60,021 nucleotides of DNA, taken from positions 1 to 60,021 of IMG/VR virus record IMGVR_UViG_3300042476_000858. One strand, written 5' to 3'. The notes under the pieces are model-generated. The model was not told the origin of the DNA. It saw only the letters and a program-made list of their open reading frames with translations, and made no database searches. This document shows positions 45,720 through 54,281 of this stretch, in pieces; position 1 is the stretch's first letter, and each line of letters opens with the position of its first letter. The stretch is from a virus. Both the position numbers and the translations under genes were made by a program.

Positions 45720-46617
45720 CATTTGTATTACGAATAGCCCGCTTCCGACTATTCTCTGTAAGTTTCCCTACAGATTTGACTATATCTTCACGGTTTCCCG
45801 TGTCCCCCATTTCGAGCTTGCTTAAGCCCTACGATACTAGGCCTTTAGACTTTAAGAGTTTGTGGTACAGCTTACCTCTCTTTATACATGAGACTGTATT
45901 TTGGCTAACAGAGTATTTCTCGGCTATACCAGATTGAGTCCCATCATCCAAAAAGATTTTTATAACTTCCTTATCCTCTAGTTTATTGAGCTTTTCTCTA
46001 GTCGATGAAGATTCCTGTACAACCTTTCCCACCGTGACACCTGAAACTCCCACTAGCTTTCCTATCCGAACGTTAGATAATCCTTGGGCTTTAAGTTCCA
46101 ATACCCTATCTTTAATACGTTCTCTTGTTTCAGCAAATTGGTTTATACCTTTCATTCTTCTGACCTTTCTTCCCTCTCCCTTCAAAACAAAATCCATGCG
46201 GTTATTGTGAGAGTAGGTACACCATTCTAAGTTATCAAGACAATTATTAGTTTTGCAGTCGTCTATGTGGTGAACTACTGGGAACCCTTCAGGGTTTGGT
46301 AAAAAAGCGAAAGCAACTAATCGGTGTATGGTTTTCTTAGACCATTTACCATTGTCATCTTTGACGGTCACTCGGTAGTAACCCCACTTATCTGGTACAG
46401 GCTTCAGGTATTTTTGTGTTAGGTGGGAGTAGATACGACCCGTTTTAGAGGCACTGTAGTATCTAAAACCGGGGATTGTAGCTAGGCTTTCCTGCTGATT
46501 GTCCATAACCTTTAACTTTTTAAACGCTACCCTAATTGTATCCTAAAAGGGTCGTGGTGTAAAGGCTTAACTGGATTTTCCAGCAGTTAAAGGGATTTAA
46601 CGACAGCCATTGTGTTA
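45720..46617 (-). other. Group I intron in polA
   Basis: Exon 1 ends GACAGT and the intron starts TAACAC. GACAGT pairs with GGCTGTC a few bases inside (P1), leaving the usual U-G pair at the 5' splice site. The 3' part has GAAGATATAGTC, a group I core hallmark, and the intron ends in G (ACAAATG) before CAAGAG. 898 nt; it contains an HNH endonuclease gene. Confidence 0.85.
45829..46506 (-). CDS. Intron-encoded HNH homing endonuclease
   Basis: 225 residues. NUMOD4-type N-terminus (FRYYSASKTGRIYSHLTQKY), then HNH_3 core HRLVAFAFLPNPEGFPVVHH, ...CKTNNCLDNLEWCT, and a C-terminal helix-turn-helix (GLSNVRIGKLVGVSGVTVGKV) for target binding. The second part (GIAEKYSVSQNTVSCIKRGKL) is a further such domain. 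It lies inside the polA intron and would spread it to uninterrupted alleles. Confidence 0.9.
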   Translation of the reverse strand: MDNQQESLATIPGFRYYSASKTGRIYSHLTQKYLKPVPDKWGYYRVTVKDDNGKWSKKTIHRLVAFAFLPNPEGFPVVHHIDDCKTNNCLDNLEWCTYSHNNRMDFVLKGEGRKVRRMKGINQFAETRERIKDRVLELKAQGLSNVRIGKLVGVSGVTVGKVVQESSSTREKLNKLEDKEVIKIFLDDGTQSGIAEKYSVSQNTVSCIKRGKLYHKLLKSKGLVS

Positions 46618-48492
46618 ACTGTCAACATCAGCACCGATTTGCAAATAACCTTCAGGAATCCGAATTGTGGTTTTAATCTCGCTTCCTATACGGTTCTTTT
46701 TGCTGTTAGATGCTGTCAGCCAAGTGCTTTCTACTGCCCGTCCCGTGACTGTCCCTGCTACCACCATCTGGGGAATAATATATCCCGTTTGGTTGTCTTT
46801 GTTCATCACAACAAACTGGGATTTTACCCGACTTTGTACTGATACCCAGTACGAACAGGAAATTGCCGCTTCAAGAGCTTGTTTTGCTTCAGGGAAATCA
46901 GAGTTTAGCACCCCTTTCTCCATTTCAGACAAATAATCTTTGGATAGTGGGCAACCCACATTTGAGTCATCCCCGTCTTTATGGGGTATAGGGTAGTACA
47001 CCTTAGTCGCTTCAGTTTCCCCCACTTCTTCCCCGACATCATTTAGATAAATTGGGTCTAAATTGGATTCGACTTCTTCCCCAACTGGTGTCACAAAGCC
47101 CCATTTTCTTTTGGGATGGTGGTAGAGTGGGTAGTCAAACCATTTTAAACGAAGTAAGTAAGGAGTACACTGGGTTTTCACCGTTAGATTGATTTTTTCC
47201 CCCTTAAATAATTTTCTGTACCACTCAGGCTTATCCTTCATGATTTTTGCCCGGGAAGAAGGCATAGTCCAATCCAGATTACATAACCACGGGTCTAGTT
47301 TTGGGTCAAGACTCCCGTTTAAGAATCCCTCAACCGCTTCATCTGCCAATAGACGCAAATGTTTCTCAACACGGGTTTTTTCTTCAACAAATTTACTTTC
47401 GGCTCTGTCTATATAACCGAACCACGATTCACGGGTAATAGGCAGGATAGCCGTACCCATTTCTAGCATCCCAAAGAAAGTCACGTTAGATGGGCATTTT
47501 TCCCGAAATCTTGCCCACAATAGCTTATAAAGTTTGAAGGTAATCTCAGTGTCTTTCACACAATAGTCAGCTAATTGTTGAAAACGATTTTTGATTTCAA
47601 GCAAGGTTCCAGTAACAAAATAATCTCGGTCGTCTTTGGACATCTCAACACCCAGGTATAACCGAGCGGCATCTTTTAAAGAATTACCAGAGCTTACATC
47701 AAGCCATGCAGAGGCATAATCTAATCCAGCGTCCTCACCATTAGCTTTTGCTTTGGCATTTTTTAGACTTAGGGGACGTTGTTTAGAAGAAAGCCCTCCC
47801 ACGCATTGGTGCATGGACATGACATCCCAAAATCGGAGTCCGCCTAACTCTAGGCTATACGGTTCAAGGGTTCTTTGTTTATCATAAGAACAATTCCACC
47901 CAGCTACCAGTTTAGGGCTATTTCCTAGCGGACAGAGGACATCACTGCCATCTGTTGCCAACTTCGGAGAAACCCAAAAGTACCAAGCTACGGGTGAGAC
48001 AGCACTAGCCATCACAGGGTAATTTGAACTTCTTACAGCAACTTCCACGTCATACACCAGTCCATCTTCTGCTGGGTACGGAACGGGGTAGGGTTCTTCA
48101 CCTGGTTCATAGCACGTCCAACCTGGACGTAACAGAATTTCGTGGGGTCTCGCTGGAATAACGGCTCTGGCCATTTGTTCTGCGATAGATAAATAAGGTT
48201 GGGCTTGGGATTCTGCTATTTTATTGAAATGTTCTTCCAGGTCTGCCCCCTGTAGTGGGGGTAACTCAAATTCAATGTCTTCTGGTACATCGACTTCCAC
48301 ATTATCCAGTCCAAATCGGGCTAATTCAGCTTTAGCCAATTTAACACTACCAGCGAAGGGCTTTTGACGTTCCCCTCCGAATAGTTGCTTCCGCATGGAT
48401 TCAGGGATAAGTGGGATTCCTACTTCGTTTAACCTTGGCATTAGACCGTTATAAAAATGTTTACTTTGACTAACATTGATTTCTTGCTTCAC
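46615..48492 (-). CDS. polA: DNA polymerase I family, 5' exon (exonuclease and motif A)
   Basis: 625 codons from the GTG at 48492 to the intron-encoded stop. The 3'-5' exonuclease shows Exo I (YDVEVAV), Exo II (GWNCSYDK) and Exo III (YCVKDTE). The thumb and palm follow, ending at motif A GADVDS where the intron begins. No 5'-3' nuclease domain. It has the shared leader with an overlapping 15-codon frame (48470-48517) and no ribosome site near the GTG, so translation may be coupled. A strong class of promoter lies at 48627-48655. Confidence 0.9.
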   Translation of the reverse strand: MKQEINVSQSKHFYNGLMPRLNEVGIPLIPESMRKQLFGGERQKPFAGSVKLAKAELARFGLDNVEVDVPEDIEFELPPLQGADLEEHFNKIAESQAQPYLSIAEQMARAVIPARPHEILLRPGWTCYEPGEEPYPVPYPAEDGLVYDVEVAVRSSNYPVMASAVSPVAWYFWVSPKLATDGSDVLCPLGNSPKLVAGWNCSYDKQRTLEPYSLELGGLRFWDVMSMHQCVGGLSSKQRPLSLKNAKAKANGEDAGLDYASAWLDVSSGNSLKDAARLYLGVEMSKDDRDYFVTGTLLEIKNRFQQLADYCVKDTEITFKLYKLLWARFREKCPSNVTFFGMLEMGTAILPITRESWFGYIDRAESKFVEEKTRVEKHLRLLADEAVEGFLNGSLDPKLDPWLCNLDWTMPSSRAKIMKDKPEWYRKLFKGEKINLTVKTQCTPYLLRLKWFDYPLYHHPKRKWGFVTPVGEEVESNLDPIYLNDVGEEVGETEATKVYYPIPHKDGDDSNVGCPLSKDYLSEMEKGVLNSDFPEAKQALEAAISCSYWVSVQSRVKSQFVVMNKDNQTGYIIPQMVVAGTVTGRAVESTWLTASNSKKNRIGSEIKTTIRIPEGYLQIGADVDS

Positions 48493-48499
48493 AGTGGGT

Positions 48500-48626
48500 A
48501 AGACGGCTTAACTCCACTCCACAAGCTAACACGAGCTAACTGCCCGTTTTACCCCAGTTAAAGGGGGTTTAACCCTGATTAATTAAGCTTGGTTCTCACT
48601 TAACCAGTTTTTGTTGGGTTAACCCC
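48500..48626 (-). promoter_or_regulatory. Shared structured 5' leader (copy 2, polA)
   Basis: Matches 12110-12228 at about 90%, including the ACGGGC/GCTCGT stem with AGTTA loop and a GGAG-GTG start. Here the GTG opens a 15-codon frame (MELSRLTHCEARNQC) that ends 20 nt after the polA GTG. A 10-base insertion separates the copies. Confidence 0.6.
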
Positions 48627-48655
48627 AGTATAACTGAGAGTAGATTAGATGTCAA
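48627..48655 (-). promoter_or_regulatory. Sigma-70 promoter of polA
   Basis: Minus strand TTGACA (48650-48655), 17 bp, TATACT (48627-48632). Confidence 0.85.
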
Positions 48656-48807
48656 GGGGTTCCGGTATTAGAAATTGTTATTACTTTGGGGGGGCTTGGG
48701 GCGGTGATAAGTTTTTCTGATTGTAGAACCCATACAAGACCTACTGCCCCTACCAGTGCCAAACTTTTTAGCACGTTGACCATGCTTGGAACTTTAGTGC
48801 TTAACAT
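48652..48807 (-). CDS. Small membrane protein
   Basis: 51 residues, ATG at 48807 with ACGGAAAAA upstream; MLSTKVPSMVNVLKSLALVG, then AVGLVWVL gives one transmembrane segment, followed by a Pro-rich tail (TAPSPPKVITISNTGTP). Its stop overlaps the -35 box of the polA promoter. Confidence 0.5.
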   Translation of the reverse strand: MLSTKVPSMVNVLKSLALVGAVGLVWVLQSEKLITAPSPPKVITISNTGTP

Positions 48808-48833
48808 TTTTTCCGTAATTAAAGACTTTCACT

Positions 48834-49385
48834 TTAATCTTGGGTGGTTTCAGTTTCTTCTGGTAGTTCACCACCATAGAGTCGTCTTAACTTCTCCCCT
48901 AAGACTTTTTTTGTGACGGGGTGAATGAACCGTGACTCCGTTAAGCTCATTGAATTTGCTGTTTCTACTTCTATTTTCAGTTGTATGACCTCAAATATGT
49001 ATTTGTCCGTTGTTTGTTTTCTGGCAAATGCCCCATATTTAGTCGGGCAGGGTCTGCTAATCACCCAATTCTGGTACTCTAAGAGTTTTTCAATTAGCGG
49101 TTTAAGTATCAGACAGTAGGGTTCTATGTCTTCTAGGACATCCGCCGCATTCTGATACCTTACAAACAGCTTAAACTGTTTACTCCTTTTTTTCTTCGTT
49201 ACCGTTCCTCCGATATAACTCTGCATTAGATACAGGTAATCCGCACTCTTATGGTAAAGCTCTATACTAGGGTAGACAATATCTCTAGCTGTTTCTACAG
49301 TTAAACCTACCGATGCTTTTGCCTCAATTACCCCCGCTACATACGCTACGACCACTGGTGGATGATTCTTTAATATTGATAACAT
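48834..49385 (-). CDS. LAGLIDADG-like protein
   Basis: 183 residues. VAYVAGVIEAKASVGLTVE corresponds to the first LAGLIDADG helix (normally 'YLAGLIDGEG'); the acidic residue is present in degraded form. FVRYQNAADVLEDIEPYCLI and LIEKLLEYQNW follow the fold order. A homing endonuclease or maturase relative placed next to polA; catalysis doubtful because the motif is not canonical. Confidence 0.65.
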   Translation of the reverse strand: MLSILKNHPPVVVAYVAGVIEAKASVGLTVETARDIVYPSIELYHKSADYLYLMQSYIGGTVTKKKRSKQFKLFVRYQNAADVLEDIEPYCLILKPLIEKLLEYQNWVISRPCPTKYGAFARKQTTDKYIFEVIQLKIEVETANSMSLTESRFIHPVTKKVLGEKLRRLYGGELPEETETTQD

Positions 49386-49876
49386 TTTGCTAACTTTGGG
49401 TTAAACCCTACATCAAATATCTTACTTAATCTTACCTTATTTTCGCCCCAGGATAGCCTTTCCCCATTTACTTCCTTACAGGGTACAAGGACTCCTTTTG
49501 ACCAATACCCGTTGGCATTGTGACAGGGTTTAATAGGGTATCTGCTTTTCCAATGTTCTATTTTACTTCTTAGATAGTCAGGTGTTGTGAATAATAGATT
49601 GTCCCCGCAAACCAGAACTAACCGGTCTGCTTGGCAACTCATCACCCAACCCAACTTGTCTTGGGGTAATTCTATCTCTAAGTAAAAGTTTCGGGTCTGT
49701 TTAGCTTTGAAGTCACTCTTTATTTCTAAGGAGTATTCCCCCACAAAACAATCTATCCCCCTTCTTTGGTCAACCATTTCCGCCAATTTGAGAGGTTTTC
49801 CTAACTCCTCAAGCATCTGGATTACCCGTTGCTCAACGGCTTGACCTTTTTTAAGCTGTTCTTGAAAAGTGTACAT
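49370..49876 (-). CDS. PD-(D/E)xK nuclease-like protein
   Basis: 168 residues. RRGIDCFVGEYSLEIKSDFK shows D...E-x-K, the active-site order of PD-(D/E)xK nucleases; helices before it (GQAVEQRVIQMLEELG) fit as well. Such phage proteins serve in recombination or DNA repair. Overlaps the LAGLIDADG gene by 16 bases. Confidence 0.65.
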   Translation of the reverse strand: MYTFQEQLKKGQAVEQRVIQMLEELGKPLKLAEMVDQRRGIDCFVGEYSLEIKSDFKAKQTRNFYLEIELPQDKLGWVMSCQADRLVLVCGDNLLFTTPDYLRSKIEHWKSRYPIKPCHNANGYWSKGVLVPCKEVNGERLSWGENKVRLSKIFDVGFNPKLAKCYQY

Positions 49877-49881
49877 TATTG

Positions 49882-50448
49882 CTAACTCAGGGCTACAATG
49901 GTTGAACCGAAATTGTCAGAAATAAACGTCAGTAGGTCTGCTCTATTTTTCTGCCCTGCTATTAGGTTTTTTTCCATGTCAAACATGGCCAAGGTTCCAT
50001 GGTGAAGTAGCCATTTATCCAGCAAATCCGCCTTAGAGACTTTGAACATCCTTACATACTCTTCGTAATTTCCCCCCAATATTAAACTTTGGCACAGAAC
50101 GTAGGCATGGTAATTTTTTAACAGGAACGCCGATAGCTCATAATTCGAGCTAAAATTGTACCCTACATAGTAAACATTACCTTCGACTTCTAAGGGTAAA
50201 ACCTCATACCACCCTCTTGTCTCCTCTAAGGGGTAACAACGGTTACGCCAGTCAAAATATCTTTCTGCAACTGCTTCATAACCTAGCCCCACTAATGTTT
50301 CTATGGTATCACTATACAGTGATATTTTTCCCACTAATGGCATTTGTGCCTTTTGTAGTGTTTTCAGGAAAGTCTCAAACTTTTCTTTTATTAGCATCTC
50401 TGTTAGAATTACGATTCTTTCTGTCTCTTTGTCAAATACTGGTTCCAT
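49882..50448 (-). CDS. Hypothetical protein
   Basis: 188 residues, mixed fold with aromatic-rich middle (VYYVGYNFSSNYELSAFLLKNYH). Close to the nuclease gene (five bases). No family recognised. Confidence 0.6.
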   Translation of the reverse strand: MEPVFDKETERIVILTEMLIKEKFETFLKTLQKAQMPLVGKISLYSDTIETLVGLGYEAVAERYFDWRNRCYPLEETRGWYEVLPLEVEGNVYYVGYNFSSNYELSAFLLKNYHAYVLCQSLILGGNYEEYVRMFKVSKADLLDKWLLHHGTLAMFDMEKNLIAGQKNRADLLTFISDNFGSTIVALS

Positions 50449-50522
50449 AATAATATAGAGTTGTTTTTCTTTACAACTCTATATTATCTAATTTTTCACT
50501 TTCTGTCAATAGGTGTTTTCAC

Positions 50523-51212
50523 CTATCTTTGTATGGTTTTCACTATCCTGTCCACTATTTCCATCGGTTCTAACTGGAGATTAACTATTTCTAGCACTTT
50601 TCCTGAATTATGGTCATAGCACATACGATAGCTTACTAGCTTTTGGTATTCTTCGTATTCCGCTATTAGTGCTTCTTTGAACATAGGGGTTAGCTCCTCG
50701 TACCCCCGACTTCTTCCCTGTATTCGGGATACCAAAAACTCAAACGGGGGGTTTAAAAATACCCTTAAAGTTTCTTTAGGGTAATCGTGCGGGTTATGCC
50801 CCTGAAGTGCGCTGGATACCACAAATATTCTTTTTTCCCCTAAGTAGTAGTCCGAGGCGTAGATGGATTTAATGTCTTCAAAAGTGGTGTCTTGGATTAC
50901 GTTGAACCCCTTTTCCCACCAGAATCGTCCTACCATTAGCTGTGTTTTAGCGTTTTGGAGTTGTAACTCGGTTAAATGTATTGCCTCTTTCGACTTTGGC
51001 TCTGGGTTAAGAGGTATATAAGGGTTATTCTCCCACAACTCTGGCACTATTTGGGTCATTCTTTGCCACATTCCTAGTGCGTTCAAGGGGGTTTTTAAGC
51101 TTTCTACCAAAGTGCTTTTTCCTGAACCCCTTAGCCCTGAGATTACGATGTACTGTTGGGCTATAGGATTTTCACTAACTCTCACGGGGGTTACAAGTTT
51201 TAGTTTTCTCAT
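50523..51212 (-). CDS. Deoxynucleoside-kinase-like P-loop protein
   Basis: 229 residues. Walker A GLRGSGKSTL at about residue 30; NVIQDTTFEDIKSIYASDYYLG resembles the 'ERSIxSDxxVF' region of dNK enzymes, and RIQGRSRGYEE resembles their lid 'RIxxRGRxxE'. Would supply dNMPs beside ThyX and RNR. Moderate confidence because the DRY-like motif is unusual. Confidence 0.7.
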   Translation of the reverse strand: MRKLKLVTPVRVSENPIAQQYIVISGLRGSGKSTLVESLKTPLNALGMWQRMTQIVPELWENNPYIPLNPEPKSKEAIHLTELQLQNAKTQLMVGRFWWEKGFNVIQDTTFEDIKSIYASDYYLGEKRIFVVSSALQGHNPHDYPKETLRVFLNPPFEFLVSRIQGRSRGYEELTPMFKEALIAEYEEYQKLVSYRMCYDHNSGKVLEIVNLQLEPMEIVDRIVKTIQR

Positions 51213-51214
51213 CC

Positions 51215-51370
51215 TTAATTCTCTCCTTTATTTTTTGATGAAGATTTGTTTCTTACTTTATAGGGTTCATGTCCCATTTCCCATAGAGTTTGTAGAATCT
51301 CCTCCAAGGTCGGGGGTTTGGACACTTTATCCCATGTTAAACCCTTATTTTTAGTCTTCCTTTTCTTCAT
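51215..51370 (-). CDS. Small basic protein (too short for normal calling)
   Basis: 51 residues, ATG at 51370 with GGAG upstream. Starts MKKRKTKNKGLTWDKVSKPP, continues LEEILQTLWEMGHEP and ends in a lysine-rich tail. Lies in the gap between the kinase and the helicase, two bases before the kinase start, so it is co-transcribed. Confidence 0.65.
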   Translation of the reverse strand: MKKRKTKNKGLTWDKVSKPPTLEEILQTLWEMGHEPYKVRNKSSSKNKGEN

Positions 51371-51377
51371 TTTTTTC

Positions 51378-52976
51378 TTACTCCTTAATGAACACTTGTT
51401 TTTTAGCTCGTGTCACTGCCACATAAAGCAGTTTCTTCCAGTTTGGGGCTGAATAAATGTCCTCTCCATCTACGAACACTGTGTCCCATCCAGAGCCTTG
51501 CGATTTATACACGGTAATCGCATTGTTATAACTCCAGTGGTAGGTCAGGAAACATAGGTTTTGCCATTCTTTATAAGCACCGTATAGTGCTTTACAATTT
51601 TTTTGCAAAACATTTCCAATTGCAATTACTTCCTCTTTGTACTGTGTCCCTGTCCCTATGTATTTCAGAATTTCTGAAGCTGATTTCTCTGTGTCCATAT
51701 TTCGGTCATATCCTGATTTTCCAGTAATCATTTCTTGTACCCGGTAAAGCACGTTCGTTACAAACTGTATGTCTTCCTGAATACTTTTTGAACGATTTAA
51801 AGTGTCCACCATTTGTTCATGTTTTGATGGGTCAACAAAAATCAATCTCCATGCCGCAGGTCTGTCTAATGACCGCACTTCGGTATCCCAGACTTCAACA
51901 GGATAGTTTTTCCATTGCTGGAAGTTTAAAGTGAAATCCACCACTTCTTTTGCATCGAATATGTCCAAGCCTTTTTCAGGTAGGGGGTCGCAAAAGCGTT
52001 TTACAGTTTTTTGACTGAATACGACTTCCACTTCTTCCCCATTGGTAAAGGATATTCTTCTCACTTGACCGTTTTCAAACTTTTGGTAGAGATTTCTTTT
52101 TAGTGATAATAACTGCTCCCCACTTGAAAATGGTTTGTCATCGATTCCCCGTAAAGCTCGGATTAGGTTATTATAGCTACAGACTTTTTCGTTTCTGTGT
52201 GCTAGAACCTTATATTCCTTTTGAGCTAACGCATATTCTCTGATTTTTCCGAACCAATCTCCTTCCGATAGAAGAAAGACATTGTGATACTTTTCTTCAA
52301 GTTCCCCCTGTCCACGCAGAATCTGCTCCAATGGTGGTTTTTCAGGGGTTTGGACTTTGATTAACTTTCTAAGGTAGTCGGCTACCTTTAAAGCCCCAGC
52401 ATCAAATCTCACCACCTGTTCTAGGATTGAGGAACTTTTAATCCTGAACACTGAGCTTGGTTTTTTACCTGGCGGGGGAAGTTGACACTCATCTCCCACC
52501 CATAGGATTTTCGATTTTATTTCTGTTGCCTTTTGTCGGATTTTTGTTTCGACTTCCAAATCTATAACAGACACTTCGTCTACAATTATTAAGTCGTAGG
52601 TGTTATCCATTTTTGTAGACCCAGTATCCAGTATTTGGCTTTCCGAGTCTCTGATGACTCTGGAACCTTTTACCTTGTAGTTTCCCCCAGTTTCTTGAAC
52701 TACCAGCCCTAGAATGGCATGGATAGTTGACACATCCGCCTGAAAGGTTAATTTTTCTTTCAATACTTTGGCCGCTTTGTTTGTAGGGGCGAGCATCACC
52801 ACCTTGATTTCAGGGTGTAATGAAATCCAGTGCGCTATAAGCGTGGATTTTCCAGTACCCGCCGCACCGATTAGCAGATGCTCTCGTAACCCCATTCTCC
52901 ACCAGGTTTCTAGTTCATTTGTGGCCATAACTTGGTCATCGGTTAATGTTAGGACTGATGGGGTTAATTGAGTCAT
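51378..52976 (-). CDS. RecD/Dda-like SF1 helicase
   Basis: 532 residues. Walker A GAAGTGKST, motif II LIIVDEVS, motif III GDECQLPP and a C-terminal YVAVTRAKKQV, all of SF1B RecD2/Dda helicases. VFVDGEDIYSAP fits the second RecA-like lobe. It probably helps at forks or in recombination. Strong promoter at 53003-53032. Confidence 0.9.
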   Translation of the reverse strand: MTQLTPSVLTLTDDQVMATNELETWWRMGLREHLLIGAAGTGKSTLIAHWISLHPEIKVVMLAPTNKAAKVLKEKLTFQADVSTIHAILGLVVQETGGNYKVKGSRVIRDSESQILDTGSTKMDNTYDLIIVDEVSVIDLEVETKIRQKATEIKSKILWVGDECQLPPPGKKPSSVFRIKSSSILEQVVRFDAGALKVADYLRKLIKVQTPEKPPLEQILRGQGELEEKYHNVFLLSEGDWFGKIREYALAQKEYKVLAHRNEKVCSYNNLIRALRGIDDKPFSSGEQLLSLKRNLYQKFENGQVRRISFTNGEEVEVVFSQKTVKRFCDPLPEKGLDIFDAKEVVDFTLNFQQWKNYPVEVWDTEVRSLDRPAAWRLIFVDPSKHEQMVDTLNRSKSIQEDIQFVTNVLYRVQEMITGKSGYDRNMDTEKSASEILKYIGTGTQYKEEVIAIGNVLQKNCKALYGAYKEWQNLCFLTYHWSYNNAITVYKSQGSGWDTVFVDGEDIYSAPNWKKLLYVAVTRAKKQVFIKE

Positions 52977-53002
52977 AGGTTTTGTTTGAAATGGTTGAAT
53001 CC

Positions 53003-53032
53003 AGTATATCAGGGTTATCCAGGGTCTGTCAA
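53003..53032 (-). promoter_or_regulatory. Sigma-70 promoter of the helicase gene
   Basis: Minus strand TTGACA (53027-53032), 18 bp, TATACT (53003-53008). The upstream 45 bp is shared with 40724-40770. Confidence 0.75.
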
Positions 53033-53203
53033 GGGGTTTTAGAAAAAACTTTTAGACTTTAACCTTAGTAGAAAACTATTGTAAATGTTAATGAGTATCA
53101 ACAAGGGTGGGTCTAAAACAGAACCCTGTTTTGACAATGTGAAAATTAATTAGTCTTTCTGTTTTAGTAGGAACTGGTTAGATATTGCCTTAAAGGAGGT
53201 AAA

Positions 53204-53608
53204 CTACATATTTTTCCATATTCCAGGCGAAATTAGACATTTCTGAACACCCCATAAAGCGCATTGTTCTTCTTCGTCATCGTCAATCATATCTTTGGCT
53301 ATATCCCATCCCGTATGCTGATAGAAAAAGAACATAAACTTAGGTTGAGTCGAAATATTAAATTTTTTTAAAATTGCCGTCGTATAATCATTTACTATTT
53401 CAGTTTTTAGTAAAAGTTTTTTAGCAATTTCTTTGTTATCGAACCCACAAAGGAAATAAAAACAGACCTTTTTCTCTAGAAGAGATAATTGATACCAGCA
53501 AAGCCAAAAATGACGATGGCTTGGTGACATACATTCTTCAATTTCTTCCCCCATTGTTTCTTCATCTTCTTCCATTGTTTCTTCGATTGTCTCCATATAT
53601 TCTCCCAT
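53204..53608 (-). CDS. LuxR-type HTH regulator with acidic repeat start
   Basis: 134 residues from the ATG at 53608 with GAGGAG upstream. The first about 25 residues are repeated MGE/ETMEE units, a very acidic tail. Then LSLLEKKVCFYFLCGFDNKEIAKKLLL...VNDYTTAILKKFNI matches the LuxR DNA-binding domain. More AT-rich than its neighbours, suggesting recent transfer. Could regulate host or phage promoters. Confidence 0.7.
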   Translation of the reverse strand: MGEYMETIEETMEEDEETMGEEIEECMSPSHRHFWLCWYQLSLLEKKVCFYFLCGFDNKEIAKKLLLKTEIVNDYTTAILKKFNISTQPKFMFFFYQHTGWDIAKDMIDDDEEEQCALWGVQKCLISPGIWKNM

Positions 53609-53703
53609 TGTTTTACTCCTCATTGATTACAAAAAAATCGTGAACAAAATAATTGACAACCTTGACCGCTTCCTTGACTCTTGGAATAAAGTCAATATCT
53701 AAG

Positions 53704-54162
53704 CTAATAAACATAAAAGGGTCTTCTGTTTTTTTTTGTGTTTTCCAGCTTATGGTAGCAGGATATGTCCAGTAGTAAAATATCTCCCGCTTTTAAGACT
53801 AATTTTTGAGTATCTTTTCTTTGGACTAATAAAGAGTTTATTTTATTATCCATACTTCTAGGGGGAGTACAATTTTTCAAGAGTTTTTCTAAAGTATTAT
53901 TGCCTACTGTAGAAGAGTAGAGTTTATAGTTGTCACTTTGAACAACTAGGATAATTGAATGTTTTCTACCCTTATAAATGTCGTCAATGTGCCAATTTAC
54001 TCCTATCGTTCCCCATGAAGCATAAGAGTCTTCGCTCGTATCATAAAGAGGGTGTATAAAGTTATGTGTTGCGAAACACTTAATGGTATAACAATAATCA
54101 GTTGCTATTTTGTTTAGCTTGTCTAAATTGTGATACTTGCCTAATTTATACAGAGGTTTCAT
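53704..54162 (-). CDS. 2-oxoglutarate/Fe(II) dioxygenase-like protein
   Basis: 152 residues. NWHIDDIYKG gives the HxD metal pair; LKAGDILLLDISCYHKLENT supplies a third ligand His and the typical GD strand, and RRPFYVY an Arg. Order and spacing fit a small 2OG-Fe(II) oxygenase, as found in cyanophages. AT-rich like its neighbour. Substrate unknown. Confidence 0.6.
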   Translation of the reverse strand: MKPLYKLGKYHNLDKLNKIATDYCYTIKCFATHNFIHPLYDTSEDSYASWGTIGVNWHIDDIYKGRKHSIILVVQSDNYKLYSSTVGNNTLEKLLKNCTPPRSMDNKINSLLVQRKDTQKLVLKAGDILLLDISCYHKLENTKKNRRPFYVY

Positions 54163-54281
54163 TTTTTGTTTGGTTGATGGTTATTGACTGATAACTGATA
54201 ATGGGTTTCTCGAACTTGTACTGGGTCTAATAGAGCATAAATGGGTTTTTGGGTTCCCATTGAAACAGGGTAGAAATCGGG

